64,000 nt of DNA from JAUYQR01 sp050632395 (lineage in GTDB: Bacteria > Pseudomonadota > Alphaproteobacteria > Rhodobacterales > Rhodobacteraceae), in the NCBI RefSeq assembly GCF_050632395.1, contig NZ_CP192600.1, positions 1,426,001 to 1,490,000 on the forward strand, in the 5' to 3' direction. Shown one piece after another: positions 1 through 8,873 of this stretch (positions are counted from its first letter, which is position 1; each line of letters opens with the position of its first letter). Below the pieces are notes generated by a model. It was not told the origin of the DNA, did not search any database, and saw nothing but the letters and a program-made list of their open reading frames with translations. The position numbers were made by a program, and so were the translations under genes.

Positions 1-560
1 GCGGCGGAGGGGTTTTCGCCGACGGCGCGCAGGGCGAGGCCGAGGGGCGTGCGGTAGAGGATGACCGCCGTCAGGGCGGCCACGACGAAGGCCGCGTAGG
101 TGAGCGGCGTCTGGGTGAAAAGCGCAGGCCCAAGGCCGGGAATGTCGCTGAGGCCGGGGATCGCCCATTCGGAAAAGGGCGTGATCTTCGGGGGCGAGGT
201 GACTTCCGGCAGGATCAGGCGATAGGCGAAATAGCTGGTCGAAGTCGCCAGCAGCGTGATGCCAAGCCCCACCACATGCTGCGACAGCCCGAACGGCACC
301 GTCAGCGTGGCATGGAGAAGGCCGAACAGCATCCCCGCGCCCATCGCGGCCGCAACCCCGAACCACAAGGGCATCCCGGCATAGACGGTGATCCAGCCGG
401 TGAAGGCGCCGATCACCATGATCCCCTCGATTCCGAGGTTCAGCACACCTGCGCGTTCGCAGATCAACTCGCCCATCGTGGCGAAGATCAGCGGCGAGGC
501 GATGCGGATGACGGCGGCCCAGAAGGTTGCGGAAAGGAGAATGTCGAGAAGGTCAGTCAC
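1..560 (-). CDS. ABC transporter permease, BMP-type nucleoside/sugar importer (partial)
   Basis: The reading frame starts with GTG at 560 and is open to the left edge, giving the first about 186 residues; the C-terminus lies outside the window. The start follows a GGGAGGG ribosome-binding site. The protein is rich in hydrophobic helices and carries the family signature GVLNLGIEGIM near residues 37-47, typical of the second permease (YufQ/NupQ-like, BPD_transp_2) of importers using a BMP-family binding protein. It would form the inner-membrane channel with the permease at 654-1697. The gap to that gene is 93 bases and is filled by a palindromic repeat shared with 59857-59901. Confidence 0.9.
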   Translation of the reverse strand, partial: MTDLLDILLSATFWAAVIRIASPLIFATMGELICERAGVLNLGIEGIMVIGAFTGWITVYAGMPLWFGVAAAMGAGMLFGLLHATLTVPFGLSQHVVGLGITLLATSTSYFAYRLILPEVTSPPKITPFSEWAIPGLSDIPGLGPALFTQTPLTYAAFVVAALTAVILYRTPLGLALRAVGENPSA

Positions 561-571
561 GGAAGACCCTC

Positions 572-648
572 CCGTTTCCCCTTCGCGAAATATCCCACGG
601 GGGTCCGGGGGGTGAAACCCCCGGTGCGACAGCGGCAGGCAATGCCAC
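572..648 (+). repeat. Dispersed intergenic repeat, copy 1
   Basis: This stretch contains AAATATCCCACGGGGG followed by a GGGGG/CCCCC palindrome with GTGAAA in the loop. The same arrangement recurs at about 59833-59901, preceded in both cases by TTTCCCC. Here it fills the gap between two permease genes of one operon, so it would be transcribed and fold as a hairpin. The function is unknown. Confidence 0.6.
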
Positions 649-653
649 GCCGC

Positions 654-1697
654 TCATCCTCGCACCACGCGGACGCGCGACAGCAGGATCGCCAGCACCA
701 TGAACAAAAGCGCCGTCGCTAGCAGGATGTCGGCGATGTAGGTCGGCACCCCGGCGGCGCGGCTCATGCTGTCGGAGCCGACGAACACGCCGGCGACGAA
801 AAGGGCGGAGGGGATGACCGCGAGGGGGTTCAGCATGGCGAGCATGGCGACGATGATGCCGGTGTAGCCAAAGCCGGGTGAAAGATCGAGGCTGAGGTGG
901 CCTTTCAGGCCGGCCACTTCGGAAAAACCTGCGAGGGCGGCAAGACCGCCGGAGAGAAGCGCGGTTTTCACAAGCACGGCGTTTACCGGCACCCCGGCAA
1001 AGCGGGCGGCGCGGGGGTTCTGGCCGACAGCGCGGATCTCGAACCCGAGGGTGGTGCGGGTCTGGATCACCCAGACTGCGACGGCCGCCAGCAGCGCCAG
1101 AAGAAAGCCCCAGTGCAGGCGCAGGCCTTCCACGATGCGGGGCAGGCGGGCTTCGGGCAGGAGGGGAGAGGATTTCGGCCAGCCCATGCCCATCGGATCC
1201 TTCATCGGGCCCTCGAGGAGGTAGCTGACGAAAAGGAGCATGACGAAGTTGAGAAGGAGCGTGGTCACGACCTCGTCCACTCCAAGCCGCGTTTTCAGAA
1301 GGACCGGGCCGAGGAGGACGAGCGCGCCCGCCAGCATGGCGACAAGTGCGGTGACGGGCAGCACGAGCGGCCAGGGCACAAGGCCGGTGCCGAGGAGGAC
1401 GGTCACGATGGCCCCGGCGTAAAGCTGTGCTTCGGCGCCGATGTTCCATAACTTGGCCCGGAACGCGACCGAGATGGCGAGGCCGGTGAAGATGAGGGGG
1501 GTGGCGCGGTTGAGGGTCTCAAGTGCGGCAAAGCGGCTGCCAGCCGCACCTTCGAGGATCAGGCCGAGGGTGGCGAAGGGGTTGGCCCCTGCGGTGAGCG
1601 CCAGAAGCGAGGCCACAAGGATAGTCAGCGCCAGGGCTGCGGCGGGAAAACCGAGGCGGCGGGCGAGGGTGGGGGCGGCGATCGGTTCAAGCCGCAC
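654..1697 (-). CDS. ABC transporter permease, BMP-type importer
   Basis: Inner-membrane permease of about 347 residues with roughly eight to nine hydrophobic segments. It belongs to the branched-chain/ribose permease superfamily, of the YufP/NupP kind that pairs with BMP binding proteins. Signatures seen are KLWNIGAEAQLYAGA near residues 77-91 and LLLNFVM further on. I chose the GTG at 1697 because it overlaps the end of the upstream ATPase gene by 11 bases; a longer frame from TTG at 1742 would run deep into that gene. It is the third gene of the importer operon, after the binding protein and the ATPase. Confidence 0.9.
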   Translation of the reverse strand: MRLEPIAAPTLARRLGFPAAALALTILVASLLALTAGANPFATLGLILEGAAGSRFAALETLNRATPLIFTGLAISVAFRAKLWNIGAEAQLYAGAIVTVLLGTGLVPWPLVLPVTALVAMLAGALVLLGPVLLKTRLGVDEVVTTLLLNFVMLLFVSYLLEGPMKDPMGMGWPKSSPLLPEARLPRIVEGLRLHWGFLLALLAAVAVWVIQTRTTLGFEIRAVGQNPRAARFAGVPVNAVLVKTALLSGGLAALAGFSEVAGLKGHLSLDLSPGFGYTGIIVAMLAMLNPLAVIPSALFVAGVFVGSDSMSRAAGVPTYIADILLATALLFMVLAILLSRVRVVRG

Positions 1698-3237
1698 GCG
1701 ATTGCTCCCTGTCAAACCCCTGTCCGGCCATCCAGAGGCCAAGTTCGGCCGGGGTCTTTGATCCGCGCGGGAAGGCGGGTGAGAGGCGACCTGCCGAAAG
1801 GACGTGGATCACGTCGGACATCTCGATGATCTCGTCGAGGTCTTCGGAGATGAGAAGGATCGCGGCCCCCGCATCGCGGGCGGCGATCAGGCGTTTCTGC
1901 ACGTAGGTGATGGCACCAATGTCGAGGCCGCGCACCGGCTGGTTGGCGAGGATGATCTTCGGGCCGGGCTCCAAGACGCGGCCGAGGATCAGTTTTTGCA
2001 TGTTGCCGCCCGACAGCAGGCGGATGCGGGCGTCTGGGCCGGGGCAGCGGATATCGTGGGTGGCGATGACATGCGTGGTGAAATCGCGTGCCGCGCGCCA
2101 ATCCATCCAGCCTTTGCGGCTGTAGGGCGCCTCGCCGTAGCGTTCGAGGATGGCGTTTTCGGTCAGGGTGAAATCGGCGATGGTGCCGGTCTTGTGGCGG
2201 TCTTCGGGGATGCGGGCGATGCCCGCGTGGATCGCGGCGCGGGGCGACCAGTCGGTGACGGGGGCGGTGCCGAGGGTGATCTGGCCCGCGCTGGGCAGGG
2301 CGAGGCCGGAGAGAAGGTCGGAGAGCGCGCCCTGACCGTTGCCGGAGACGCCCGCAAGGCCGGTGATCTGGCCGGCCCGAAGGTCGAGGATGATGGCCTT
2401 CAGGCCGGGGACAGCACCCTGATCGGGGGTGGAGACACCGGCGAAGCGGATCAGGGCGGGGCCGGGGGTGGCGGGCGACAGGGCGGGCGGGGAGATTTCC
2501 GCGCCGACCATCATCGCGGCCAGGGCGTGGCGGTCGGTGTTGGCGGTGGCAACCTCGCCCACCAGCTTGCCGTGGCGCAGCACAAGGCAGCGGTCGGCGA
2601 CGCCCATCACCTCGTGCAGCTTGTGGCTGATGAACACGATGGAAAGGCCGAGGGCGACGGCCTTGCGCAGCGTCTGGAAAAGCGCGTCGGTTTCCTGCGG
2701 GGTCAGGACGGCGGTGGGTTCATCGAGAATGAGGATGCGGGCGTCGCGGTAGAGCGCCTTCAGGATTTCCACCCGCTGGCGTTCTCCCACGGAGAGGCTG
2801 CCGACGCGGGCGGAGGGGTCTACCGCGAGGCCGAAGTCGCGCGACAGGGCGGCGATGCGGTCGGCGGCGGCGGCGAGGTTCAGGCCGGGCGACCAGAGCG
2901 AGCGGGTGCCGAGAAGGATGTTTTCGGTGACGGTCAGATTGTCGGCCAGCGTGAAGTGCTGGTGCACCATGCCGATCCCGGCGGCGAGGGCTGCACGCGG
3001 GTTGCCGGGGGGCAGCGGTTTGCCGAAGGCGGTGACGCTGCCTTCGTCGGCGGTGTAATGGCCGAAGAGGATGTTCATCAGCGTGGTCTTGCCCGCGCCG
3101 TTTTCGCCCAGAAGCGCCACGACCTCACCCTGTTTCAGGGTGAGGGTGATGGCATCGTTGGCGACAAGCGGGCCGAACCGTTTGGTGATGCGGTCGAGGT
3201 GCAGAACGGTCTGCACCCCGGAAGTGTCGGGTGTCAC
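1687..3237 (-). CDS. ABC transporter ATP-binding protein (two nucleotide-binding domains)
   Basis: The protein has about 516 residues and two fused ATPase domains, as usual for sugar and BMP-type importers (YufO/NupO, RbsA). The first domain has Walker A GENGAGKTT near residue 44, signature LSVGERQR and Walker B ILILDEPT. The second has LSGGNMQK and a degenerate Walker B (IILANQP), so it may be less active. The start is GTG at 3237, overlapping the TGA of the binding-protein gene (GTGA). It should energise import on the cytoplasmic face. Confidence 0.93.
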   Translation of the reverse strand: MTPDTSGVQTVLHLDRITKRFGPLVANDAITLTLKQGEVVALLGENGAGKTTLMNILFGHYTADEGSVTAFGKPLPPGNPRAALAAGIGMVHQHFTLADNLTVTENILLGTRSLWSPGLNLAAAADRIAALSRDFGLAVDPSARVGSLSVGERQRVEILKALYRDARILILDEPTAVLTPQETDALFQTLRKAVALGLSIVFISHKLHEVMGVADRCLVLRHGKLVGEVATANTDRHALAAMMVGAEISPPALSPATPGPALIRFAGVSTPDQGAVPGLKAIILDLRAGQITGLAGVSGNGQGALSDLLSGLALPSAGQITLGTAPVTDWSPRAAIHAGIARIPEDRHKTGTIADFTLTENAILERYGEAPYSRKGWMDWRAARDFTTHVIATHDIRCPGPDARIRLLSGGNMQKLILGRVLEPGPKIILANQPVRGLDIGAITYVQKRLIAARDAGAAILLISEDLDEIIEMSDVIHVLSAGRLSPAFPRGSKTPAELGLWMAGQGFDREQSRAA

Positions 3238-4256
3238 GACGATTTCGGCTCGCTGTCGTCGACGGCGACGGTGAAGCTGCCGTCCATGATCGCGGCCTGA
3301 CGTTCGGCCACAAGCTTGGTCGCGGCCTCGGGCACCTTGCCTTCGAAGGTACCGAGGGGGGCGAGGGAACAACCGCCGGCCTTCATGTAGGAATAGACGC
3401 CGTAGTTGTCGGCCTTGAACGCACCGCCCTGAATCGCGGCGATGGCGGCGTTCAGCGTGGGCTCAAAATGCCACAGCGCCGAGGCGACGACGGTGTCGGG
3501 GTAATCGGCCTGCGTGTCGATCACGTTGCCGATGGCAAGGATGCCGCGTTCCTTGGCCGCATCCGCCACGCCGAAGCGTTCGGCGTAGAGGAGGTCAGCG
3601 CCAGCGTCGATCATCGCGAAGGCAGTTTCCTTGGCCTTTGGCGGATCAAACCACGAGCCGATGAAGCTGACCTGGAAGGTGGCGTCGGGCTTGGTCTCTT
3701 TCACCCCGGCCATGAAGGCGTTCATCAGGCGGTTCACTTCGGGGATCGGGAAGCCGCCGACCATGCCGATCTTGCCGGTGGTGGTCATCGCTCCCGCGAT
3801 GATGCCGGACAGGTAGGAGGCGTCTTGGATGTAGTTGTCGAAGACCGCGAGGTTCGGGTTCGCCGCCGCGTCCGGCATGAAGGACGACCCCAGCAGGAAC
3901 GCCACGTCTGGGTATTCGGCGCAAACCTCGCGCGCTTCGGCCTCGGCCCCGAAGATCTCGCCCACGATGAGCTTTACGCCCGCCTCGCAGTATTCGCGCA
4001 TGACGCGGGGGTAATCGGTGTTGGCGACGTTTTCGGTGTAGGTGTAGTCAACTGCGCCGGCAGCCTTGGCGGCCTCGGCGGCGATGTGGATGCGGCTGAC
4101 CCACTGCTGTTCGACGGGCACGGTGTAGATGCCGGCCATCTTGATCGCGTCCTGCGCCATAAGGCGCTTGGGCCCGAGTGTCGGTGCCAGCAGTGCGGCA
4201 CCTCCCAGTGCCAGAAGCGCGCGGCGGCTGAGTGCGAAAGTCCCCTTGGTCATCAT
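3234..4256 (-). CDS. BMP family ABC transporter substrate-binding protein
   Basis: Periplasmic binding protein of 340 residues in the basic membrane protein (BMP/Med) family, whose members mostly bind nucleosides or related ligands. The N-terminus has a twin-arginine-like export signal (SRRALLALGG at about 9-18, then a hydrophobic stretch). Two adjacent ATG codons lie at 4256 and 4253, behind GGGGAGAG. It is the first gene of an operon with the ATPase and two permeases. A RutR-like operator 36 bases upstream suggests control by a pyrimidine- or purine-sensing TetR protein, which supports a nucleobase or nucleoside substrate. The exact ligand cannot be read from the sequence. Confidence 0.92.
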   Translation of the reverse strand: MMTKGTFALSRRALLALGGAALLAPTLGPKRLMAQDAIKMAGIYTVPVEQQWVSRIHIAAEAAKAAGAVDYTYTENVANTDYPRVMREYCEAGVKLIVGEIFGAEAEAREVCAEYPDVAFLLGSSFMPDAAANPNLAVFDNYIQDASYLSGIIAGAMTTTGKIGMVGGFPIPEVNRLMNAFMAGVKETKPDATFQVSFIGSWFDPPKAKETAFAMIDAGADLLYAERFGVADAAKERGILAIGNVIDTQADYPDTVVASALWHFEPTLNAAIAAIQGGAFKADNYGVYSYMKAGGCSLAPLGTFEGKVPEAATKLVAERQAAIMDGSFTVAVDDSEPKSS

Positions 4257-4291
4257 CTCTCCCCGTTCCTTCTTGTTGGTTGGCCGTCTGT

Positions 4292-4307
4292 TTGACCAAA
4301 CGGTAAA
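4292..4307. promoter_or_regulatory. RutR-like operator upstream of the BMP importer operon
   Basis: TTGACCAAACGGTAAA matches the RutR consensus TTGACCAnnTGGTCAA at 12 of 14 fixed positions. It lies 36 bases upstream of the binding-protein start, within the expected promoter region. The match is by eye. The regulator itself is not in the window. Confidence 0.5.
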
Positions 4308-4389
4308 ACCCGAAAGCGATTCGGTCCAAGGAGAGTTTGGCGGTGGCTGACCGGATATGGGCAGATGGCGCGAAAATAGGCGGTTTCGG

Positions 4390-5352
4390 TCAGAGGGTGG
4401 AGCGCAGGAGGGCGGTGACGTGATCCGGCCCGACGGGGACGATGCCGGTGGGGTTCAGCGCCTTGATCGAATAGTAGCCGGCCTTGATGTGATCGAGGTT
4501 GACCGTGTCGCGCACGCCGGGCAGGCGTAGGACGCGTTCCATGTAGGCCGAGAGGCGCGGATAGTCGGCAATGCGCTTGCGGTTGGTCTTGAAGATGCCG
4601 TGGTAGGCGGCGTCGAAGCGGATCAGGGTCACGAAAAGGCGGATGTCGGTTTCGGTGAACCGGTCGAAGAGGTAATCGCCCGTCAGGCGGTCTTCCAGCC
4701 GGTCGAGCGTGGCGAAGACGCCCGCGACAGCCTCCTCATAGGCGGCTTGGGTAGAGGCGAAGCCGGCCTTGTAGACGCCGTTGTTGAGGCTGCCGTAGAT
4801 ATCGTCGTTCAGGGCGTCGATCTGATCGCGAAGGTCGGCGGGGTAAAGGTCGGGCGTCGCGGGCACGAGGTCTGCGAAAGCGGTGTTGAACATGCGCACG
4901 ATGTCGGCGCTTTCGTTGCTGACCATCGTGTTTGTCTTCGTGTCCCACAGCGCCGGAACCGTCGCGCGGCCGGTGTATGTGGGATCGGCGCGGGTGTAGA
5001 GGTCATGCATGTGCCGCGCGCCGAACAGGGGATCGGTGTCGGCGCCGGGGTAGCCACCGAAAGCCCAGCCTTGATCGGTGAGGACGGGGTTCAGGACGGT
5101 GACCGGGATCAAGTTTTCCAGCCCCTTCAGCTTGCGCGCGATCAGGGTGCGCGACGCCCAAGGGCAGATGAGGGCGACGTAGAGGCGGTAGCGCCCGGCC
5201 TCGGCCTTGAAGCCACCGGAGCCGGTGGGGCCGGGGGAGCCGTCGGGAGTGATCCAGTTCCGAAAGGACGAGGTCTGCCGGATGAAACGGCCCTGATCAT
5301 CCTTGGCCTGCACGGGCTGCCAATTGTCGGTCCATTTGCCGTTTACCAGCAT
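4390..5352 (-). CDS. yqjG: Glutathionyl-hydroquinone reductase (Xi-class glutathione S-transferase)
   Basis: Cytoplasmic enzyme of 320 residues that reduces glutathionyl-hydroquinones and other glutathione conjugates. The catalytic motif CPWA lies near residues 64-67, and the N-terminal fold and total length fit the Xi-class GST family (YqjG, ECM4/PcpF) rather than short classical GSTs. The C-terminal all-helical GST domain follows (from about 165). It stands alone, transcribed toward the BMP operon and divergent from the LacI-type gene at 5548. Recognition rests on motif and length only. Confidence 0.9.
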   Translation of the reverse strand: MLVNGKWTDNWQPVQAKDDQGRFIRQTSSFRNWITPDGSPGPTGSGGFKAEAGRYRLYVALICPWASRTLIARKLKGLENLIPVTVLNPVLTDQGWAFGGYPGADTDPLFGARHMHDLYTRADPTYTGRATVPALWDTKTNTMVSNESADIVRMFNTAFADLVPATPDLYPADLRDQIDALNDDIYGSLNNGVYKAGFASTQAAYEEAVAGVFATLDRLEDRLTGDYLFDRFTETDIRLFVTLIRFDAAYHGIFKTNRKRIADYPRLSAYMERVLRLPGVRDTVNLDHIKAGYYSIKALNPTGIVPVGPDHVTALLRSTL

Positions 5353-5547
5353 GATCGGTGTCCTTTGGGTCGGGGGAATGTCAACGACCCCGGATTAGAA
5401 GCGTTCCGGCCCTTGCGCAAGCGCAGGTTCGGGTCTCAGACAAACGCGATCTGTGCTTTGGCGCACGGTTGTTGCCAGAGCATTTTACATCGGGCGCCGC
5501 GATGGCTTAGGCTGGGCCGACCGGGGTTTCCAAGGCAAAACAGCAGG

Positions 5548-6570
5548 ATGCGCAAGGCGACGATCACCGACATTGCGACGCGGGCGGGGGTGTCTACGGC
5601 GACGGTCGACCGGGTGCTGAACGGGCGGGCCGGGGTGTCGGCGGCGAACCGGCAGCGCGTGCAGATGGCGGCCAAGGCGTTGGGCTATCTGCCAAGCGAG
5701 GGAATGCTGGCGCTGCCGTCGCGCCCGGCGCATCTGGAATTCTTCCTGCCCTTGGGCCGCAGCGAATTCATGCGCAATCTGGCCGGCACGATCAGGGACT
5801 TTGCCGCCGACCTGCCGCTGGTGGCGTCCTGCACGATCCACGAGGTCGACGGGCTGTCGCCGCAGGCCTTGGTGGCGGCGGTGGAGAAGGTGGGCTTGCA
5901 GACCAGCGGGGTCGGGCTGATTGCGGTGGACCATCCGATGACGCGTGATGCGGTGCGGCTGTTGGTCGAGGCGGGGTTGCGGGTGGTGACGATCGCCTCG
6001 GACGTGCGGCAAAGCCCGCGGTCGGCCTATGTGGGCGTGGACAACCGGGTGGCGGGGCGCACGGCGGGGCTGGTGATGGGGCGGATGGCCGGGCGTGGGA
6101 CCGGGGCGCTGGCGCTGTTTCTGGGATCGCGCGCCTATCACGGGCACGAGGAGCGCGAGAACGGCTTTCGTGCAGTGATTACCGAGCAGTTTCCCGGGCT
6201 TGATCTGCTGCCCGCGATCGAGATCGACGAGGACAGCGTCACCTCTTATGCCGCAGCGTCGCGGTTGCTGGCGGCGCGCAAGGATGTGGTCGGCATCTAT
6301 TGCGTCGGCGCGGGCCGGTCGGGCGTGGTGCGGGCGGTGGCGGAACTGGACCGGCCGCGGCCGTTTGTCATTGTGCATGACCTGACCAACCTGACCCGGC
6401 GCTATCTGGCGGAGGAAGTGATCGACGTGGTGGTAGACCAGAACGCGCGGCTGATGGGCGAGCAGGCGGTGATCCGGCTCTTGGGCTCGATTGCCTCGAC
6501 GGCGCCGTTCCTGACGCTGAAGTATATCGAGCCGCGGATCATCTTTCGCGAGAATATTCCGGTGCGTTAA
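5548..6570 (+). CDS. LacI family transcriptional regulator
   Basis: DNA-binding repressor of 340 residues. The LacI helix-turn-helix is at the N-terminus (ATITDIATRAGVSTATVDRV, residues 4-23), with the hinge near 50 and a periplasmic-binding-protein-like ligand domain after it. It resembles LacI members with a Peripla_BP_4-type sensor domain. It converges on the 15-gene sugar operon whose last gene ends at 6679, and is divergent from yqjG. The most likely target is that operon or the BMP importer, but no clear operator was identified. Confidence 0.92.
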   Translation: MRKATITDIATRAGVSTATVDRVLNGRAGVSAANRQRVQMAAKALGYLPSEGMLALPSRPAHLEFFLPLGRSEFMRNLAGTIRDFAADLPLVASCTIHEVDGLSPQALVAAVEKVGLQTSGVGLIAVDHPMTRDAVRLLVEAGLRVVTIASDVRQSPRSAYVGVDNRVAGRTAGLVMGRMAGRGTGALALFLGSRAYHGHEERENGFRAVITEQFPGLDLLPAIEIDEDSVTSYAAASRLLAARKDVVGIYCVGAGRSGVVRAVAELDRPRPFVIVHDLTNLTRRYLAEEVIDVVVDQNARLMGEQAVIRLLGSIASTAPFLTLKYIEPRIIFRENIPVR

Positions 6571-6678
6571 GGGGTTAAATTTGCAGGGATTTCGCTGGCT
6601 GCGATGCGTCTGGAAGGCGTCTGGCTGGCGTATGGCAGGTGTATGGCGTGCGGGGCGTTAAGGTTTTGCCGCGTCGGG

Positions 6679-7788
6679 TTAGAGGTCGAGGCGGGTGGCG
6701 GTGCCGATGGCAACCTCGCGTCCGGTGCGGCGGGACTGGATGGCGTCGAAGGCGAGGGCGAGGCTGTGGAGGTTTTCCGCAGCGCCGTTGGCGGGCTCGG
6801 TGCCGTCTTCGATGGCGACGAGGAGCGCGCCCATCGCGCCGCGAAAGCCGTCGTTGAACCATGTGCCGATGAGGGAGGGGGTGGCGCGGCCTGCGGCGGT
6901 GGTGAGGGTGACCGTCTGCTGGCCGAGGTCGGGGCCGTCGCTGGTGAGGGTGCCTTTGGTGCCGGTGATGGTCGTGGTGTCGCGGGGGCCGAACGGGGTA
7001 GCGCCGTCGAAGATGAGCGAGGCCTGCCCGCCGTCAAGCCGGACGAGGGCTTGAGCGAGGAGGGGGGCGGCGGCGGTTTGGCCCTTGGCGTGGGTGGCGG
7101 TGGCGATGACGCTGCGGGCGCGGTCGCCGGTGATGCTGCGCAGGAAGTCGAACCAATGGATGCCGAAGTCGTAAAGGATCAGGTCCTCGATCTTCTCGAA
7201 CGGGGTGCCGGCGATCCAGCCGTGGTTCCAATGGATCGAGATGTGGGCGGAGATGATGTCTCCGATCAGGCCAGCGCGGACGGCTTCGCGCATGTAGGCA
7301 AGGTGGGGTGCCCAGCGGCCATTCTGGTTGACGGCGAGTTTCAGGCCGCGCGTCCGGGCGAGGGCAACGAGGCGCTGGCCTTGGGCCAGATCGAGGACGA
7401 AGGGCTTTTGGCTGAGGACGTGCTTGCCCGCCATGAGGGCGGCTTCGATCAGCGGCAGGCGGTCGGCGGGGTGGGGCGTGATGTCGACGACGTCGATGCC
7501 GGGGTCGTTGAAGATGGTGCGGGCGTCGGTGGTGATGCGGGCGTCGGGGGCGAGGGTGCGGGCGGCCTCGGCCTTGGCAAGCGTGCGGTTGCAGATCGCG
7601 GCGACGGTCCAGCCTGCTGTGCGGTAGGCGTCGAGGTGGGCCGAGACGATGCCGCCCGCGCCGATCACGCCTATCCTTGGGCGGTAGTGGCGGGGCATTG
7701 GCGGCTGGTAGGGTAGGTCGGGCGCAGGTATTTCGGCCAGAGTGGCCGATTTCAGGGCATAGGTGTCGGCATCGGGTGTGTCGGTCAT
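6679..7788 (-). CDS. Gfo/Idh/MocA family oxidoreductase
   Basis: NAD(P)-dependent sugar or polyol dehydrogenase of 369 residues. The Rossmann motif GVIGAGGIVSAH is near residues 40-51 and the family EKP-type motif appears as SQKPF near 126-130, followed by the Gfo/Idh C-terminal domain. The ATG at 7788 overlaps the stop of the upstream gene (ATGA), so translation is probably coupled; a much longer frame extending upstream would overlap that gene and is unlikely. It is the last gene of the sugar operon. The substrate is unknown. Confidence 0.9.
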   Translation of the reverse strand: MTDTPDADTYALKSATLAEIPAPDLPYQPPMPRHYRPRIGVIGAGGIVSAHLDAYRTAGWTVAAICNRTLAKAEAARTLAPDARITTDARTIFNDPGIDVVDITPHPADRLPLIEAALMAGKHVLSQKPFVLDLAQGQRLVALARTRGLKLAVNQNGRWAPHLAYMREAVRAGLIGDIISAHISIHWNHGWIAGTPFEKIEDLILYDFGIHWFDFLRSITGDRARSVIATATHAKGQTAAAPLLAQALVRLDGGQASLIFDGATPFGPRDTTTITGTKGTLTSDGPDLGQQTVTLTTAAGRATPSLIGTWFNDGFRGAMGALLVAIEDGTEPANGAAENLHSLALAFDAIQSRRTGREVAIGTATRLDL

Positions 7789-8861
7789 GGCAGCAGCGGC
7801 AGGGTGCGTTTTTCGCGGGCGGATTGGGCGGCGGTGTCGACGATGCGCTGGCCGAGGAGGCTGACGGCGGGATCGAGAGGGCCAGAGAGCGCCTCGCCCG
7901 TCGCGATGCAGTGAAGGACGTATTCGATGGCGTTCGTGCGGCCTTGCGGCAGCGGGTCGGCGGGGATGGCGGTGGGTTCTGGCTTGGCCCGCGTCTGGAT
8001 GGTCAGTTGGCCTTCGTAATCGTAGCTGCCGATGGTGCCTTCGGTGCCGACGAAAACGAAGCCGCATTTCGGTTGGGGCTGGATCGTCCACGGGTCGGTG
8101 AAGGTGCCCCAGCGGGTTTCCATGCGGCTAAGGCCACGGGCGTAGCGGCAGATGGTGATGGCGTGCTGGTCAACCTCCAGCCCCGGGGTGTCGTCGGTGA
8201 CGGCGGTGACCTCGATGGGCGCCTCGCCGTTCATGTACCATGTGCCGAGGGTGGCGCCGTAGCCGAGGTAATCGAGCAGGCTGCCGCCTCCGCTGGCGCG
8301 TTTGTACCACCAGGAGGTGGGTTTCTGGCGTTCGACTTCTTCGGGCGAAACCTCGATCTTGTCGGCGAGGTGGTAAAGGGGGCCACGGTTGCCGCCGTAG
8401 AAATGGAGGTCGGTGAGTTGGCCGATGCGGCCTTCGTCGATCAGGCGCTTGGCGGTGACGTGCGAGGCGACCCAGGCGAGGGGCCAGTTGATGGCGAGGA
8501 GCTTGCCGGTGGGCTGCATGGCGGCAATCATCGCGCGGGCATCGGCGACCGAGGCCGCGAAGGGCTTTTCGACGAAGACGTTGACGCTGTGGGCGGCGAG
8601 CCGTGCGGTGTAGCGGGCGTGGTCGGCGGTGGCGGCGCAGAGGATGGCGAGATCGGGTTTGGTGGCCACGATGCAGGCGTCGAGGTCGGTGAAGAGCCGG
8701 TCGTGCGGCACGCCGAAGGTGGCGGCGGCTGCGGTCATGCGGGCGGGATCGGGGTCGAAGAGGCCGGCTATTTCCGCCTCGGGGTGGTCATGCACCATGC
8801 GGAGAAGGTCGCCCATGTGCATGTGGTCAAAGCTGATGCCGACGATCTTGAAGCGGGCCAT
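7785..8861 (-). CDS. Gfo/Idh/MocA family oxidoreductase
   Basis: Second dehydrogenase of this family, 358 residues, with an EKPF motif near residue 96 that carries the catalytic lysine. The N-terminal nucleotide-binding segment (KIVGISFDHMHMGD) is atypical and lacks the usual GxGxxG glycines, so cofactor binding may differ. The start ATG follows AAAGGATCC. It lies 12 bases after the second permease gene and overlaps the next dehydrogenase gene by four bases, in the distal part of the operon. Confidence 0.88.
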   Translation of the reverse strand: MARFKIVGISFDHMHMGDLLRMVHDHPEAEIAGLFDPDPARMTAAAATFGVPHDRLFTDLDACIVATKPDLAILCAATADHARYTARLAAHSVNVFVEKPFAASVADARAMIAAMQPTGKLLAINWPLAWVASHVTAKRLIDEGRIGQLTDLHFYGGNRGPLYHLADKIEVSPEEVERQKPTSWWYKRASGGGSLLDYLGYGATLGTWYMNGEAPIEVTAVTDDTPGLEVDQHAITICRYARGLSRMETRWGTFTDPWTIQPQPKCGFVFVGTEGTIGSYDYEGQLTIQTRAKPEPTAIPADPLPQGRTNAIEYVLHCIATGEALSGPLDPAVSLLGQRIVDTAAQSAREKRTLPLLP

Positions 8862-8873
8862 TGGCGGATCCTT

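Noticed and set aside
1804..3300. Open frame of 498 codons on the plus strand
   Set aside because: It is antisense to the ABC ATPase gene, whose Walker and signature motifs are intact.
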